The notes below the pieces were generated by a model. The model was not told the origin of the DNA. It did no database searches and was given only the letters and a program-made list of their open reading frames with translations. From Pukyongia salina (GTDB lineage Bacteria > Bacteroidota > Bacteroidia > Flavobacteriales > Flavobacteriaceae): a stretch of 64,000 bases of DNA. The DNA lies in NCBI RefSeq assembly GCF_002966125.1, contig NZ_CP027062.1, positions 1,116,001 to 1,180,000 on the forward strand, read 5' to 3'. The position numbers were made by a program, and so were the translations under genes. Shown here piece by piece: positions 17,194 through 25,055 of this stretch (position 1 is its first letter; each line of letters begins with the position of its first letter).

Positions 17194-18338
17194 TAGGAAT
17201 CTACTAGATCTGCTAGTTGTTTGCCTACCGAACTACCTATCGCTACACCCATTCCTCCGAGTCGGACACCACAAAAAACATTGTCGTCTATCTTCTTTAC
17301 GATAGGTTTCTTTTTGCCTCCAACTCCCATTATTCCACTCCATCGGCTGTCAATTTCAAACGGAGTATTAGGTAGTATTGTTGTGCTAAGTAGTTGTTCC
17401 AGTTTATGTTGCACTAATTCTGTGAGGCCGGTTTGAACCGTTTCTTCAGTTTTGAAGTCGAGGTTTCTTCCTCCTCCTAAAAGGATTCTGTTATCCACGT
17501 TTCGGAAATAGTAATATCCCCTGTCTAGGTGAAATGTTCCTTTTATGTGTAAGTTTTCTATAGGTTTTGTGATTAAAACCTGTGCTCTGGCTGGTTGTAG
17601 GTCTTCATTAAAAAACTGTTTTGCAAAACCATTGGTCGCAATGAAGAGTTTTTCTACTGAAATTTCCCCAAAATTGGCCAAATCAAGTGAAATTTTGTCT
17701 TTTTCGACCGAAAATGAGTCAATACTGGTCGAATTTAGTATAAAAATGTCATTTTTTAGTGTTTTCTGAATTAACGAATTCATCATAAATCCTGTATCCA
17801 ACTGACCCTCAAATTGGTTAAAAACTACTTGTTTTTGAGTGTTTTTAAACGAAAATGGGTCGTTTTTAAACAAAAACACCTCTTTTTGGGTAAAACCTGC
17901 CCTTTTCATCAATTGATTAACATAGGGTATTTTTGATCTACATTCTTCGAAAAAACTTTTATCTTCCGAAGTAAAGATCTCGTAACCGCCGTATTGATAG
18001 AATCTCATTGCCTGATCTCCTATCGTTTTTCGTAATAAGGTTAGTCCTTGAATTCTATTTTTAATAATTGCAACTACCTCTTCCTCTGTATGTGATTCTA
18101 AGTCGTCCAGAATTTCAGAAACACTGCCAAAACAAGCGAATCCGGCATTCTTTGTGCTCGCGCCACTAGGCAGAATTCCACGCTCGAAGACTACTATTTT
18201 CTTATCAGGATATCGTTTTCTTAAGCTCAGGGCACAACTCAGCCCTACTATTCCGCTACCAACGATGGCAAAATCTATATTGCTGAGCCATGTTTTACGC
18301 TCCCAATACGAAAGATTGTTATTTTGAAATTTCTTCAT
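17193..18338 (-). CDS. FAD-dependent oxidoreductase (DAO/glycine oxidase-like)
   Basis: The 381-residue flavoprotein has a Rossmann motif VGSGIVGLSCALSLRKRYP, GASTKNAGFACFG near residue 60, and a C-terminal GVRLGGMGVAIGSSVG that closes the flavin site. Such enzymes oxidise D-amino acids, glycine or secondary amines; the substrate is not readable here. The central part (about residues 150-240) is coded by unusually AT-rich DNA with a repeated GTTTTTAAAC word, unlike its neighbours. It shares one base with mtgA, so it is cotranscribed with mtgA and the GreA-like gene. Confidence 0.83.
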   Translation of the reverse strand: MKKFQNNNLSYWERKTWLSNIDFAIVGSGIVGLSCALSLRKRYPDKKIVVFERGILPSGASTKNAGFACFGSVSEILDDLESHTEEEVVAIIKNRIQGLTLLRKTIGDQAMRFYQYGGYEIFTSEDKSFFEECRSKIPYVNQLMKRAGFTQKEVFLFKNDPFSFKNTQKQVVFNQFEGQLDTGFMMNSLIQKTLKNDIFILNSTSIDSFSVEKDKISLDLANFGEISVEKLFIATNGFAKQFFNEDLQPARAQVLITKPIENLHIKGTFHLDRGYYYFRNVDNRILLGGGRNLDFKTEETVQTGLTELVQHKLEQLLSTTILPNTPFEIDSRWSGIMGVGGKKKPIVKKIDDNVFCGVRLGGMGVAIGSSVGKQLADLVDS

Positions 18339-18355
18339 TTGAAGTAAAAATCAAC

Positions 18356-18406
18356 AAAAAGGGCCAAATTCCTAAAGATTTTGTGCTCTTTTTTGGAATT
18401 TGGCCC
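18356..18406 (-). terminator. Intrinsic terminator of accC
   Basis: The 12-bp perfect stem GGGCCAAATTCC (18361-18372) pairs with GGAATTTGGCCC (18395-18406). On the minus strand it is followed by TTTTTG, directly downstream of the accC stop. It is upstream of the oxidoreductase start. Confidence 0.85.
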
Positions 18407-18432
18407 ACTTTTTAGCCATTTTTCGAAATTAT

Positions 18433-19785
18433 TTAATCTTCGTTCGGTGATTCCATTTTCCAATTATTCATAAAGGCAGTAGTATAGTTTCCTGCTACAT
18501 AATCGGGATGGTCCATAAGTTGTCTGTGGAATGGAATAGTCGTTTTAATCCCTTCGATAACAAACTCGTCAAGCGCACGCTTCATTTTATTGATAGCCTC
18601 ATCACGTGTTTGTGCCGTGGTAATTAGTTTGGCGATCATTGAATCGTAGTTTGGCGGAATCACATAACCCGCATATACATGAGTGTCGAGCCGTACTCCA
18701 TGTCCGCCAGGGGCATGCAGCGTTGTGATCCTCCCGGGAGACGGGCGAAAATCGTTGTACGGATCTTCAGCATTGATCCTACACTCTATCGAATGCAAAT
18801 TTGGAGTGTAGTGTTTTCCCGAAATTGGTACTCCCGCGGCTACCAGTATCTGTTCCCGTATTAAGTCGAAATCTATCACCTGTTCGGTAATAGGGTGTTC
18901 CACCTGAATACGTGTATTCATTTCCATAAAGTAGAAATTACGGTGCTTATCTACAAGAAATTCTACCGTACCGGCTCCTTCGTATTTAATAAATTCGGCG
19001 GCTTTAACGGCAGCCATTCCCATGTCGTTCCTCAATTTCTTTGTCATGAACGGACTAGGGGTCTCTTCGGTTAATTTTTGATGTCTTCGTTGTATGGAGC
19101 AGTCTCTTTCACTAAGATGGCAAGCCTTGCCTGTGCTGTCTCCTACGATCTGAATTTCTATATGTCGTGGTTCCTCTATGAGCTTCTCCATGTACATATC
19201 GTCGTTTCCAAAGGCAGCTTTACTTTCCTGCTTCGCCGATTCCCAGGCTTCCTCCAGATCTTCTTCTTTCCATACGGCACGCATACCCTTTCCTCCGCCA
19301 CCGGCGCTTGCCTTGAGCATCACAGGATAGCCGGTTTCTTCAGCTAATTTTTTACATGCCTTAAAATCGGGAATTATCCCGTCACTTCCGGGGACACAGG
19401 GCACGCCTGCCTCCTTCATCGTCGCCTTGGCCATGGCCTTATCACCCATACGTTCGATCATTTCGGCGGAAGCACCAATAAACTTGATCTCATGCTCCTC
19501 ACATATCTTAGAAAATCTAGCATTTTCAGAAAGAAATCCATAACCGGGATGTATAGCATCTGCATTTGTTATCTCCGCCGCAGAAATAATATTGGCGATC
19601 TTTAGATAACTTTCAGAACTTGGAGCCGGACCAATACAGACGGCCTCATCTGCAAAACGCACATGAAGACTCTCTTCATCAGCTTTCGAATATACTGCTA
19701 CGGTTTTAATACCCATTTCTTTACAGGTTCGGATAACACGTAACGCGATTTCGCCACGATTGGCTATTAATATCTTTTTAAACAT
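18433..19785 (-). CDS. accC: Acetyl-CoA carboxylase, biotin carboxylase subunit
   Basis: The 450-residue enzyme has an ATP-grasp fold. The start [20 protein letters not shown] is diagnostic for biotin carboxylase, with [10 protein letters not shown] near residue 165, [20 protein letters not shown], and [13 protein letters not shown] for metal and bicarbonate positioning. It carboxylates the biotin on AccB in the first committed step of fatty-acid synthesis in the cytosol. The gene follows accB after 60 nt in the order fabH, accB, accC, and ends at a strong terminator. Confidence 0.96.
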   Translation of the reverse strand: MFKKILIANRGEIALRVIRTCKEMGIKTVAVYSKADEESLHVRFADEAVCIGPAPSSESYLKIANIISAAEITNADAIHPGYGFLSENARFSKICEEHEIKFIGASAEMIERMGDKAMAKATMKEAGVPCVPGSDGIIPDFKACKKLAEETGYPVMLKASAGGGGKGMRAVWKEEDLEEAWESAKQESKAAFGNDDMYMEKLIEEPRHIEIQIVGDSTGKACHLSERDCSIQRRHQKLTEETPSPFMTKKLRNDMGMAAVKAAEFIKYEGAGTVEFLVDKHRNFYFMEMNTRIQVEHPITEQVIDFDLIREQILVAAGVPISGKHYTPNLHSIECRINAEDPYNDFRPSPGRITTLHAPGGHGVRLDTHVYAGYVIPPNYDSMIAKLITTAQTRDEAINKMKRALDEFVIEGIKTTIPFHRQLMDHPDYVAGNYTTAFMNNWKMESPNED

Positions 19786-19845
19786 AATCTTCTAGAAATT
19801 TCAAAACAAAACATTCCTTCAAATGTGATGCTCTGTGATTTGAAT

Positions 19846-20340
19846 TTATGAAGGATCTACCAAAAATAAAGGTTGGTCGAATTCTACCGGGCTTGAATCG
19901 TCCACTAAAACTTTCACGATCTTACCGGAAACTTCACTTTCTATTTCGTTGAATAGCTTCATGGCTTCGATCACACATAAAACATCTCCAACGGCTACAG
20001 AATCTCCAACTTCTTTGAACACAGGCTTGTCTGGAGCAGGTTTACGATAGAACGTACCTATGATAGGCGATTTTACCACGACATACTTAGATTCTTCATC
20101 TGCTGCCGGGGATGCGTCGGCAGGGGCTTTAGGCGCCGTATCTGCCTGTGGAGCTGCAACCGCCTGAGGCTGTGCAGGCACTGTCATAGCCGGTACTTGC
20201 TGAATGTAATGCGTATCACCATTTCCATCGGTTTTACCCGTTCGAATAGTGATCTTCACATCACCCATTTCAAGTTTAACCTCACTGGCACCGGATTTGG
20301 CGACAAACTTGATCAGGTTTTGTATTTCTTTTAATTCCAT
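19846..20340 (-). CDS. accB: Acetyl-CoA carboxylase, biotin carboxyl carrier protein
   Basis: The 164-residue protein has an N-terminal helical domain, then an Ala/Pro-rich linker (about 48-82, PAMTVPAQPQAVAAPQADTA and following) and the C-terminal biotinyl domain. The biotinylated Lys is Lys128 in VIEAMKLFNEIE. It carries carboxybiotin between AccC and the carboxyltransferase. It lies between fabH (25 nt upstream) and accC, as is usual in Bacteroidetes. Confidence 0.96.
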   Translation of the reverse strand: MELKEIQNLIKFVAKSGASEVKLEMGDVKITIRTGKTDGNGDTHYIQQVPAMTVPAQPQAVAAPQADTAPKAPADASPAADEESKYVVVKSPIIGTFYRKPAPDKPVFKEVGDSVAVGDVLCVIEAMKLFNEIESEVSGKIVKVLVDDSSPVEFDQPLFLVDPS

Positions 20341-20365
20341 GTTGATTGGTTTTCAGTTATGTTAA

Positions 20366-21364
20366 TCAGTTCGAATTATAGGCCCATTTTACATAAACTG
20401 CGCCCCATGTAAAGCCACCTCCAAAGGAAGCGAACACTAAATTATCTCCTTTTTTCAATTTATTTTCATAATCCACCAGACAGAGCGGTAGAGTAGCCGA
20501 AGTAGTATTGCCGTACTTCTGAATATTAACCATTACCTTATCCTCCGGCAGATCCATGCGTTTGGCTGTTGCATCTATAATGCGTCTGTTTGCCTGATGA
20601 GGCACTAACCAATTTACGTCATTTCCCGTTAATCCGTTCCTCATCATGATCTTTTCGCTTACATCGGCCATATTGGACACCGCAAACTTAAATACCGTCT
20701 TTCCATCCTGGAACACATAATGTTGTTTGCTAGCCACGGTTTGAGCGCTTGGAGGGAGAATTGAGCCTCCGGCATCTATCTTCAGACTTTGGCGCCCTAT
20801 ACCGTCACTACGTAATATCTCATCCTGCACTCCAAGACCGTCTTCGTTTGGTTCGAAAAGCACCGCGCCTCCTCCATCACCAAAGATAATACAGGTGGTT
20901 CTATCCTCATAGTCGATTATGGACGACATCTTATCGGCGCCTATTAAAAGTACTTTTTTATATTTTCCGGATTCTATATATCTGGCGGCGGTAGACATTC
21001 CGTATAAGAAACTGGAACAGGCAGCGATCAGGTCGAATGAAAAAGCGTTTACGGCACCTATTTCGGTGGCTACGTAAACGCCTGTTGCTGCTACCGGCAT
21101 ATCGGGTGTGGCGGTTGCCATAATTACCAGGTCAATGTCTTTTGGGTCTGTATTGCTCTTTTGCAACAGATCCTGGGCAGCTTTAATCGCTAAAAAGGAA
21201 GTTCCTTTTCCTTCTTCCTTTAAAATACGTCTTTCTTTGATCCCCGTGCGGGTTGTGATCCATTCGTCATTGGTATCTACCATAGTTTCGAGGATCTTAT
21301 TGGTAAGTACGTATTCCGGAACATATCCTCCTACAGCAGTTATTGCGGCTGTGATTTTGCTCAT
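20366..21364 (-). CDS. fabH: 3-oxoacyl-ACP synthase III
   Basis: The 332-residue condensing enzyme has the catalytic Cys116 (AACSSFLYG), His in VPHQANRRI (about 256) and Asn in YGNTTSATLPL (about 287). It condenses an acyl-CoA primer with malonyl-ACP to start fatty-acid chains. In Flavobacteria branched primers are common, but specificity cannot be read from this sequence. It leads the fabH-accB-accC unit; rpmF upstream ends at its own terminator. Confidence 0.95.
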   Translation of the reverse strand: MSKITAAITAVGGYVPEYVLTNKILETMVDTNDEWITTRTGIKERRILKEEGKGTSFLAIKAAQDLLQKSNTDPKDIDLVIMATATPDMPVAATGVYVATEIGAVNAFSFDLIAACSSFLYGMSTAARYIESGKYKKVLLIGADKMSSIIDYEDRTTCIIFGDGGGAVLFEPNEDGLGVQDEILRSDGIGRQSLKIDAGGSILPPSAQTVASKQHYVFQDGKTVFKFAVSNMADVSEKIMMRNGLTGNDVNWLVPHQANRRIIDATAKRMDLPEDKVMVNIQKYGNTTSATLPLCLVDYENKLKKGDNLVFASFGGGFTWGAVYVKWAYNSN

Positions 21365-21480
21365 AGCTTTGACTTAAATTCGCAAAAAGGCATAAAAACA
21401 GCCTTAAAAGATGCGAAAATTACTAAAAAATCGTCAAAAAGTGGACGTTTTTATGTTTTTTTGAAAACTTACTGGAAATA

Positions 21481-21509
21481 AAAAAACTCCTGCACGTATA
21501 TGCAGGAGT
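21481..21509 (-). terminator. Intrinsic terminator of rpmF
   Basis: The 9-bp stem ACTCCTGCA (21486-21494) pairs with TGCAGGAGT (21501-21509); on the minus strand it is followed by a T run. A second, weaker CGTC/GACG hairpin with a T tail lies at 21430-21447, making a possible tandem terminator. Confidence 0.8.
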
Positions 21510-21530
21510 CAAAATTGTATTTCGAGTTTA

Positions 21531-21728
21531 CTATGCTTCGACTTCTTCAGTAGCATCGATTACTACCTGGCCTCTATAGTATAATTTCCCTTCATGCCAA
21601 TGGGCTCTGTGATATAAATGCGCCTCACCCGTAGTTGGGTCTGTTGCGATTTGCGGGGTAGTTGCTTTGTAATGCGTTCTTCTTTTATCTCTTCTCGTTC
21701 TTGAGATTTTTCTTTTAGGATGTGCCAT
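21531..21728 (-). CDS. rpmF: 50S ribosomal protein L32
   Basis: The 65-residue basic protein starts [20 protein letters not shown], the conserved L32 N-terminus, followed by [19 protein letters not shown]. The zinc-type Cys pairs found in some L32 proteins are absent, as in the zinc-independent form. It follows the YceD gene by 9 nt, the common yceD-rpmF order, and ends before a terminator. Confidence 0.96.
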   Translation of the reverse strand: MAHPKRKISRTRRDKRRTHYKATTPQIATDPTTGEAHLYHRAHWHEGKLYYRGQVVIDATEEVEA

Positions 21729-21737
21729 TACTCAATA

Positions 21738-22280
21738 TTATTTATCCGTTAATAGTTTCTTTAATTCGTCCCATCGGGGATCTGTATTTTCATTTCCCGA
21801 CAGATCCTCATTGGATCCTTTCGGACGTAATTCTTCAAGTTTTTCGAGTATTTCACTTTTTAATGTACCGTCTCCTACTCCCGGATGTATTCTTCGGGTT
21901 GGTACGGCCAGTACGATCGATTCGTAAACATATTGCTGAATATTCACCTCATGACTTCCATGAGGAAGAATTAAAAGGTCTTCATTCTCATCATTATACT
22001 CTTGGCCAAATTTCACTACAAAATGATACTTGCCAGATACAGCCTGATCGTATGGTTCGTTGGTTATATCACAATGTACACCCACGGTACCACTAAAATC
22101 GAGGTAGATATCGAGTAATGTCGATTTCTTATCCAGTAATACATCGAGCCTGATATTTGATTTTTCAAACTCGTCATACCCAAAATGCTCAAAGAACGTA
22201 TTCGTAATTTCGAAATTAAACCGGTGTTCTCCAATTTTCAATCCTATAAAAGGAATGGTATATTCTTTCAGTTCCTCCAT
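21738..22280 (-). CDS. YceD/DUF177 family protein
   Basis: The 180-residue protein has the DUF177 layout: a beta-rich N-terminal half (FIGLKIGEHRFNFEITNTFF), then LDIYLDFSGTVGVHCDITNE, where the family's second cysteine is missing, and LAVPTRRIHPG before a charged C-terminal tail. Bacterial relatives influence 23S rRNA or large-subunit assembly. The yceD-rpmF pairing supports a ribosome-related role. A -7 element (TATCTTTG) lies 45 nt upstream. Confidence 0.85.
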   Translation of the reverse strand: MEELKEYTIPFIGLKIGEHRFNFEITNTFFEHFGYDEFEKSNIRLDVLLDKKSTLLDIYLDFSGTVGVHCDITNEPYDQAVSGKYHFVVKFGQEYNDENEDLLILPHGSHEVNIQQYVYESIVLAVPTRRIHPGVGDGTLKSEILEKLEELRPKGSNEDLSGNENTDPRWDELKKLLTDK

Positions 22281-22324
22281 GGTCGCACCCGTTAAACAGC
22301 TTTACCTTAACTAAAAGGCGGCTG

Positions 22325-22332
22325 CAAAGATA
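22325..22332 (-). promoter_or_regulatory. Putative -7 element of yceD-rpmF promoter
   Basis: The minus strand reads TATCTTTG, a match to TAnnTTTG, 45 nt before the yceD start and just beyond the pdxA stop. Confidence 0.5.
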
Positions 22333-22362
22333 TAAAATAATTTCAATAGCGATTCTATTTAA

Positions 22363-23427
22363 CTACTTCTTTTTGGCAAATGATCGCTTCGGAAGAGGTT
22401 TTAACGGATCTTTCGATAACTTGAGGTATTCTTTGCGTTTTCTATAGATTTCTATAGCCGCAAAAACCGCCTGCTCGAACGATTCGGGATTGGCTTTATT
22501 TTTTCCTGCAACATCATAGGCCGTTCCATGATCCGGTGACGTTCGTATTTTACTCAACCCGGCAGTATAATTCACTCCACTTCCAAAAGCAAGGGTTTTA
22601 AAGGGCACCAATCCCTGATCGTGATAGGAGGCGATCACTACATCAAAGTTCTTGTAATTTCCAGATCCAAAGAAACTATCGGCGGCATAAGGACCGAACA
22701 CCATTTTGCCGTTATTCCTCAAATTAGTAAGGGTTGGTTCCAGTATTTCGTCATCCTCCGTGCCAATCACTCCATGATCTCCATTATGCGGGTTAAGTCC
22801 AAGTACCGCGATCTTTGGCTTAGAAATAGCAAAATCCTGAATTAGGGTTTTGTGAATAGTGTTTATCTTTTTTTCTATGAGCTCTCTTGTAATATTTTCT
22901 GAAACATCCTTAACGGCAACATGGTCTGTTAGCAAGCCTACTCTAAGTTCATCCGAAATTAATAACATCAGGCTTTCCCCACCAAGTTCTTTAGCAAGGT
23001 AATCTGTATGGCCCGGAAAATTGAAGGCTTCAGATTGAACATTGGATTTATTTATCGGTGCAGTTACCAATACATCGATCATAGAATCCTTCAGAGCGGA
23101 AACTGCAGCCTCCAGAGATCTAACTGCAAATGTTCCTATTGCCTTGTCCTCTTCTCCAAACTTTATCTCAGGTTGTTCTTTCCAGACATTAAAAACATTG
23201 ATCTTCTTATGCAGGATGGCGTCGAGCGAGTCTATACCGTGTAGGCTTATGTCGTCCAGTTCGAAAACTTTTTTACAAAAGGACATTGTTTTCACAGACG
23301 CAAAGATCACCGGTGTGCAAAATTCCAGCATACGACTGTCACGGAAGGTTTTAAGTACCACTTCACTGCCTATGCCATTAAGGTCACCTATGGAGATCCC
23401 CACTACTATTTTCTGATTTTTGCTCAT
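22363..23427 (-). CDS. pdxA: 4-hydroxythreonine-4-phosphate dehydrogenase
   Basis: The 354-residue protein starts with IVVGISIGDLNGIGSEVVLK and has the metal-site text NFPGHTDYLAKE and the motifs NPHNGDHG and SYHDQGLVPFKTL with the metal-binding His. APINKSNV holds the substrate loop. It oxidises 4-phosphohydroxythreonine in pyridoxal phosphate synthesis. It is divergent from ribE across a 54-bp gap that holds -7 elements for both genes. Confidence 0.95.
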   Translation of the reverse strand: MSKNQKIVVGISIGDLNGIGSEVVLKTFRDSRMLEFCTPVIFASVKTMSFCKKVFELDDISLHGIDSLDAILHKKINVFNVWKEQPEIKFGEEDKAIGTFAVRSLEAAVSALKDSMIDVLVTAPINKSNVQSEAFNFPGHTDYLAKELGGESLMLLISDELRVGLLTDHVAVKDVSENITRELIEKKINTIHKTLIQDFAISKPKIAVLGLNPHNGDHGVIGTEDDEILEPTLTNLRNNGKMVFGPYAADSFFGSGNYKNFDVVIASYHDQGLVPFKTLAFGSGVNYTAGLSKIRTSPDHGTAYDVAGKNKANPESFEQAVFAAIEIYRKRKEYLKLSKDPLKPLPKRSFAKKK

Positions 23428-23447
23428 TAAGCCTGTTCTATTATTCG

Positions 23448-23455
23448 TATTTTTG
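23448..23455 (+). promoter_or_regulatory. Putative -7 element of ribE promoter
   Basis: TATTTTTG matches TAnnTTTG 26 nt before the ribE ATG. It lies back to back with the pdxA element at 23461-23468. Confidence 0.5.
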
Positions 23456-23460
23456 TTTTA

Positions 23461-23468
23461 CAAATGTA
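23461..23468 (-). promoter_or_regulatory. Putative -7 element of pdxA promoter
   Basis: The minus strand reads TACATTTG, a match to TAnnTTTG, 33 nt before the pdxA start. It is only 5 bp from the divergent ribE element, so the two promoters cannot be occupied at once without clash. Confidence 0.5.
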
Positions 23469-23481
23469 AGTAATACTATCC

Positions 23482-24069
23482 ATGTTCACAGGAATAATAG
23501 AAACTCTCGGAACCATTTCAGAAATACAAAGAGAGGGAGATAATCTTCACTTGGAAATCCAATCAAATATAAGCAATGAACTTTCTGTGGATCAAAGTGT
23601 TTCACATAACGGGATTTGTTTAACCGTAGTTGAAGTAAGAGCCGAAAGTTATGTTGTAACAGCTGTGAAGGAAACGCTGGAGAAAACAAACCTGGGTGAA
23701 CTAAAGGTAGGTAGCCTGGTTAATCTTGAGCGCGCAATGAAACTTGGAGATCGCTTAGATGGCCATATTGTTCAAGGACATGTGGATGAAATCGGTATTT
23801 GCACCGAAATACGCGAAGCGAACGGAAGCTGGTATTTTACTTTTTCATATAATTCGGAACATAAAAACATCACCATCGAAAAAGGTTCTATTACGGTAAA
23901 TGGGGTAAGTCTTACGGTAGTGAATTCTAAAGATGATGAATTTAGTGTGGCCATTATTCCATACACCTTCGAGCATACAAATTTCCGGCAACTAAGAAAA
24001 GGTGATACTGTAAATTTGGAATTTGATGTTGTAGGAAAATACGTAAAACGTCTTATGAACGCGTTCTAG
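23482..24069 (+). CDS. ribE: Riboflavin synthase, alpha subunit
   Basis: The 195-residue protein starts MFTGIIETLGTI and has two lumazine-binding repeats. The first has SVSHNGICLTVVEV, the second GSITVNGVSLTVVNS, each with the conserved G-x-x-L-T-V turn. It dismutates two 6,7-dimethyl-8-ribityllumazine to riboflavin. The stop lies inside the convergent small membrane protein gene (17-nt overlap). No FMN riboswitch was recognised upstream. Confidence 0.95.
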   Translation: MFTGIIETLGTISEIQREGDNLHLEIQSNISNELSVDQSVSHNGICLTVVEVRAESYVVTAVKETLEKTNLGELKVGSLVNLERAMKLGDRLDGHIVQGHVDEIGICTEIREANGSWYFTFSYNSEHKNITIEKGSITVNGVSLTVVNSKDDEFSVAIIPYTFEHTNFRQLRKGDTVNLEFDVVGKYVKRLMNAF

Positions 24070-24268
24070 CAAGGCGAATTCTCTTCGAAACAATGTAAGA
24101 ACCGTAGATCAATCCAGCTATCAATAGAAGAATTATCCCACTGTCCAGGGGAAGTTCTGGCGGGGGGGTAGGCGGCGGAGGCGGAGGTGTATCTACCTGC
24201 GCATGCATAACAGTACCGTTTAGTAAACTAAGTACTATAGTTAGTATGGCTACGATTTGGGGTCGCAT
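24053..24268 (-). CDS. Small exported protein with Pro tract and C-terminal membrane anchor (PID-CTERM-like)
   Basis: The 71-residue product has an N-terminal signal peptide (about residues 1-24, ending ...VMHAQ) and a run DTPPPPPPTPPPELPLD. A single C-terminal hydrophobic helix (about 44-60) follows, then a basic tail KRIRLARTRS. The order PLD, Gly-rich hydrophobic helix and basic end resembles small Bacteroidetes proteins labelled PID-CTERM sorting-domain proteins, where PID is here PLD. This is resemblance, not proof. The proline run may stall translation. The gene's 3' end overlaps ribE by 17 nt on the opposite strand. Confidence 0.65.
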   Translation of the reverse strand: MRPQIVAILTIVLSLLNGTVMHAQVDTPPPPPPTPPPELPLDSGIILLLIAGLIYGSYIVSKRIRLARTRS

Positions 24269-24447
24269 ATTCAGCGTCTAAAGTAATAATTTTTTTTAAA
24301 CAACAAAGAATTTATCGAATTATCAGAATTTTAATAACTCCTAATTCATTGTATTTATTGTCCTTATGACAAATTTTCTGGTCCTGCTCAGGCAATCGCT
24401 TCCTCCTCTGGTTACTCCTGTCTTGCAGCGCTCGTTTCAAAAATTCG

Positions 24448-24521
24448 TGGTCCCACTTGGGCTCGAACCAAGGACCCCCTGATTATGAGTCAGGTGCTCT
24501 AACCAGCTGAGCTATGGGACC
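24448..24521 (-). tRNA. tRNA with CAU anticodon, Ile2 favoured over elongator Met
   Basis: The 74-nt cloverleaf folds cleanly: 7-bp acceptor GGTCCCA/TGGGACC, D arm GCTC/GAGC, anticodon stem CCTGA/TCAGG with loop CTCATAA (anticodon CAT), T arm CTTGG/CCAAG with loop TTCGAGC, discriminator A. CCA is not encoded. CAU is read by initiator Met, elongator Met or, after lysidine modification by TilS, Ile2. It lacks the three consecutive G-C pairs of initiators. Acceptor pairs C4-G69 and C5-G68 match those reported to be recognised by TilS in E. coli tRNA-Ile2, while elongator Met differs there. Confidence 0.9.
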
Positions 24522-24577
24522 AAATAAGTTGCAAAAGTATAATTCTTTACATTTCCTGCAAACAATTTATAGTATAA

Positions 24578-24997
24578 TTACGATTCGATCATAGCGGGAT
24601 CGACGTCCTGACATAGCTCTACAAGGACTCCATGGGACGATTTCGGATGTAGAAATACCACCCATTTATTGTCGGCACCTCGCTTAGGCTCTTTGTTCAG
24701 AACGGTAAACCCTTCATTTACAAGCCGATCAACTTCGGCCCGGATATCATCAACTGCAAAGGCGATGTGATGAATTCCTTCTCCGCGTTTATTTACAAAT
24801 TTTGTGATCGCGCTGTCCTCTGTAGTTCCTTCCAACAACTCAATTTTACTTTCACCACATTTAAAAAAGGAAGTTGTAACCCCTTCCGATGCAACTTCTT
24901 CGGTTTTATAATGTTGGTAGCCCATAAGTTTTTGGTACACTTCATTGGCTAGAGACAGATCTTTAACAGCTATCCCAATATGCTCGATCTTTTTCAT
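24578..24997 (-). CDS. mce: Methylmalonyl-CoA epimerase
   Basis: The 139-residue protein is a single glyoxalase-like (VOC) module. The start KKIEHIGIAVKDLSLANEVY gives His6, a metal ligand. KIELLEGTTEDSAI and GEGIHHIAFAVDDI give the second His, and GVLVELCQ the C-terminal Glu. It converts (R)- to (S)-methylmalonyl-CoA in propionyl-CoA and odd-chain or branched-chain degradation. No methylmalonyl-CoA mutase gene is adjacent. It is divergent from rbfA. Confidence 0.93.
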   Translation of the reverse strand: MKKIEHIGIAVKDLSLANEVYQKLMGYQHYKTEEVASEGVTTSFFKCGESKIELLEGTTEDSAITKFVNKRGEGIHHIAFAVDDIRAEVDRLVNEGFTVLNKEPKRGADNKWVVFLHPKSSHGVLVELCQDVDPAMIES

Positions 24998-25043
24998 CTT
25001 TTATGTTTTCGGCAAATTAAAAATTAAAACGTTCTAAATGTAC

Positions 25044-25051
25044 TATTTTTG
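25044..25051 (+). promoter_or_regulatory. Putative -7 element of rbfA promoter
   Basis: TATTTTTG matches TAnnTTTG and ends 4 nt before the likely start ATG at 25056. A transcript from it would have little or no leader. Confidence 0.5.
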
Positions 25052-25055
25052 CATT

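Noticed and set aside
23401-23481. FMN riboswitch upstream of ribE
   Set aside because: Only 54 bp separate pdxA and ribE, with promoter-like words, which is too short for the RFN element and lacks its conserved segments.
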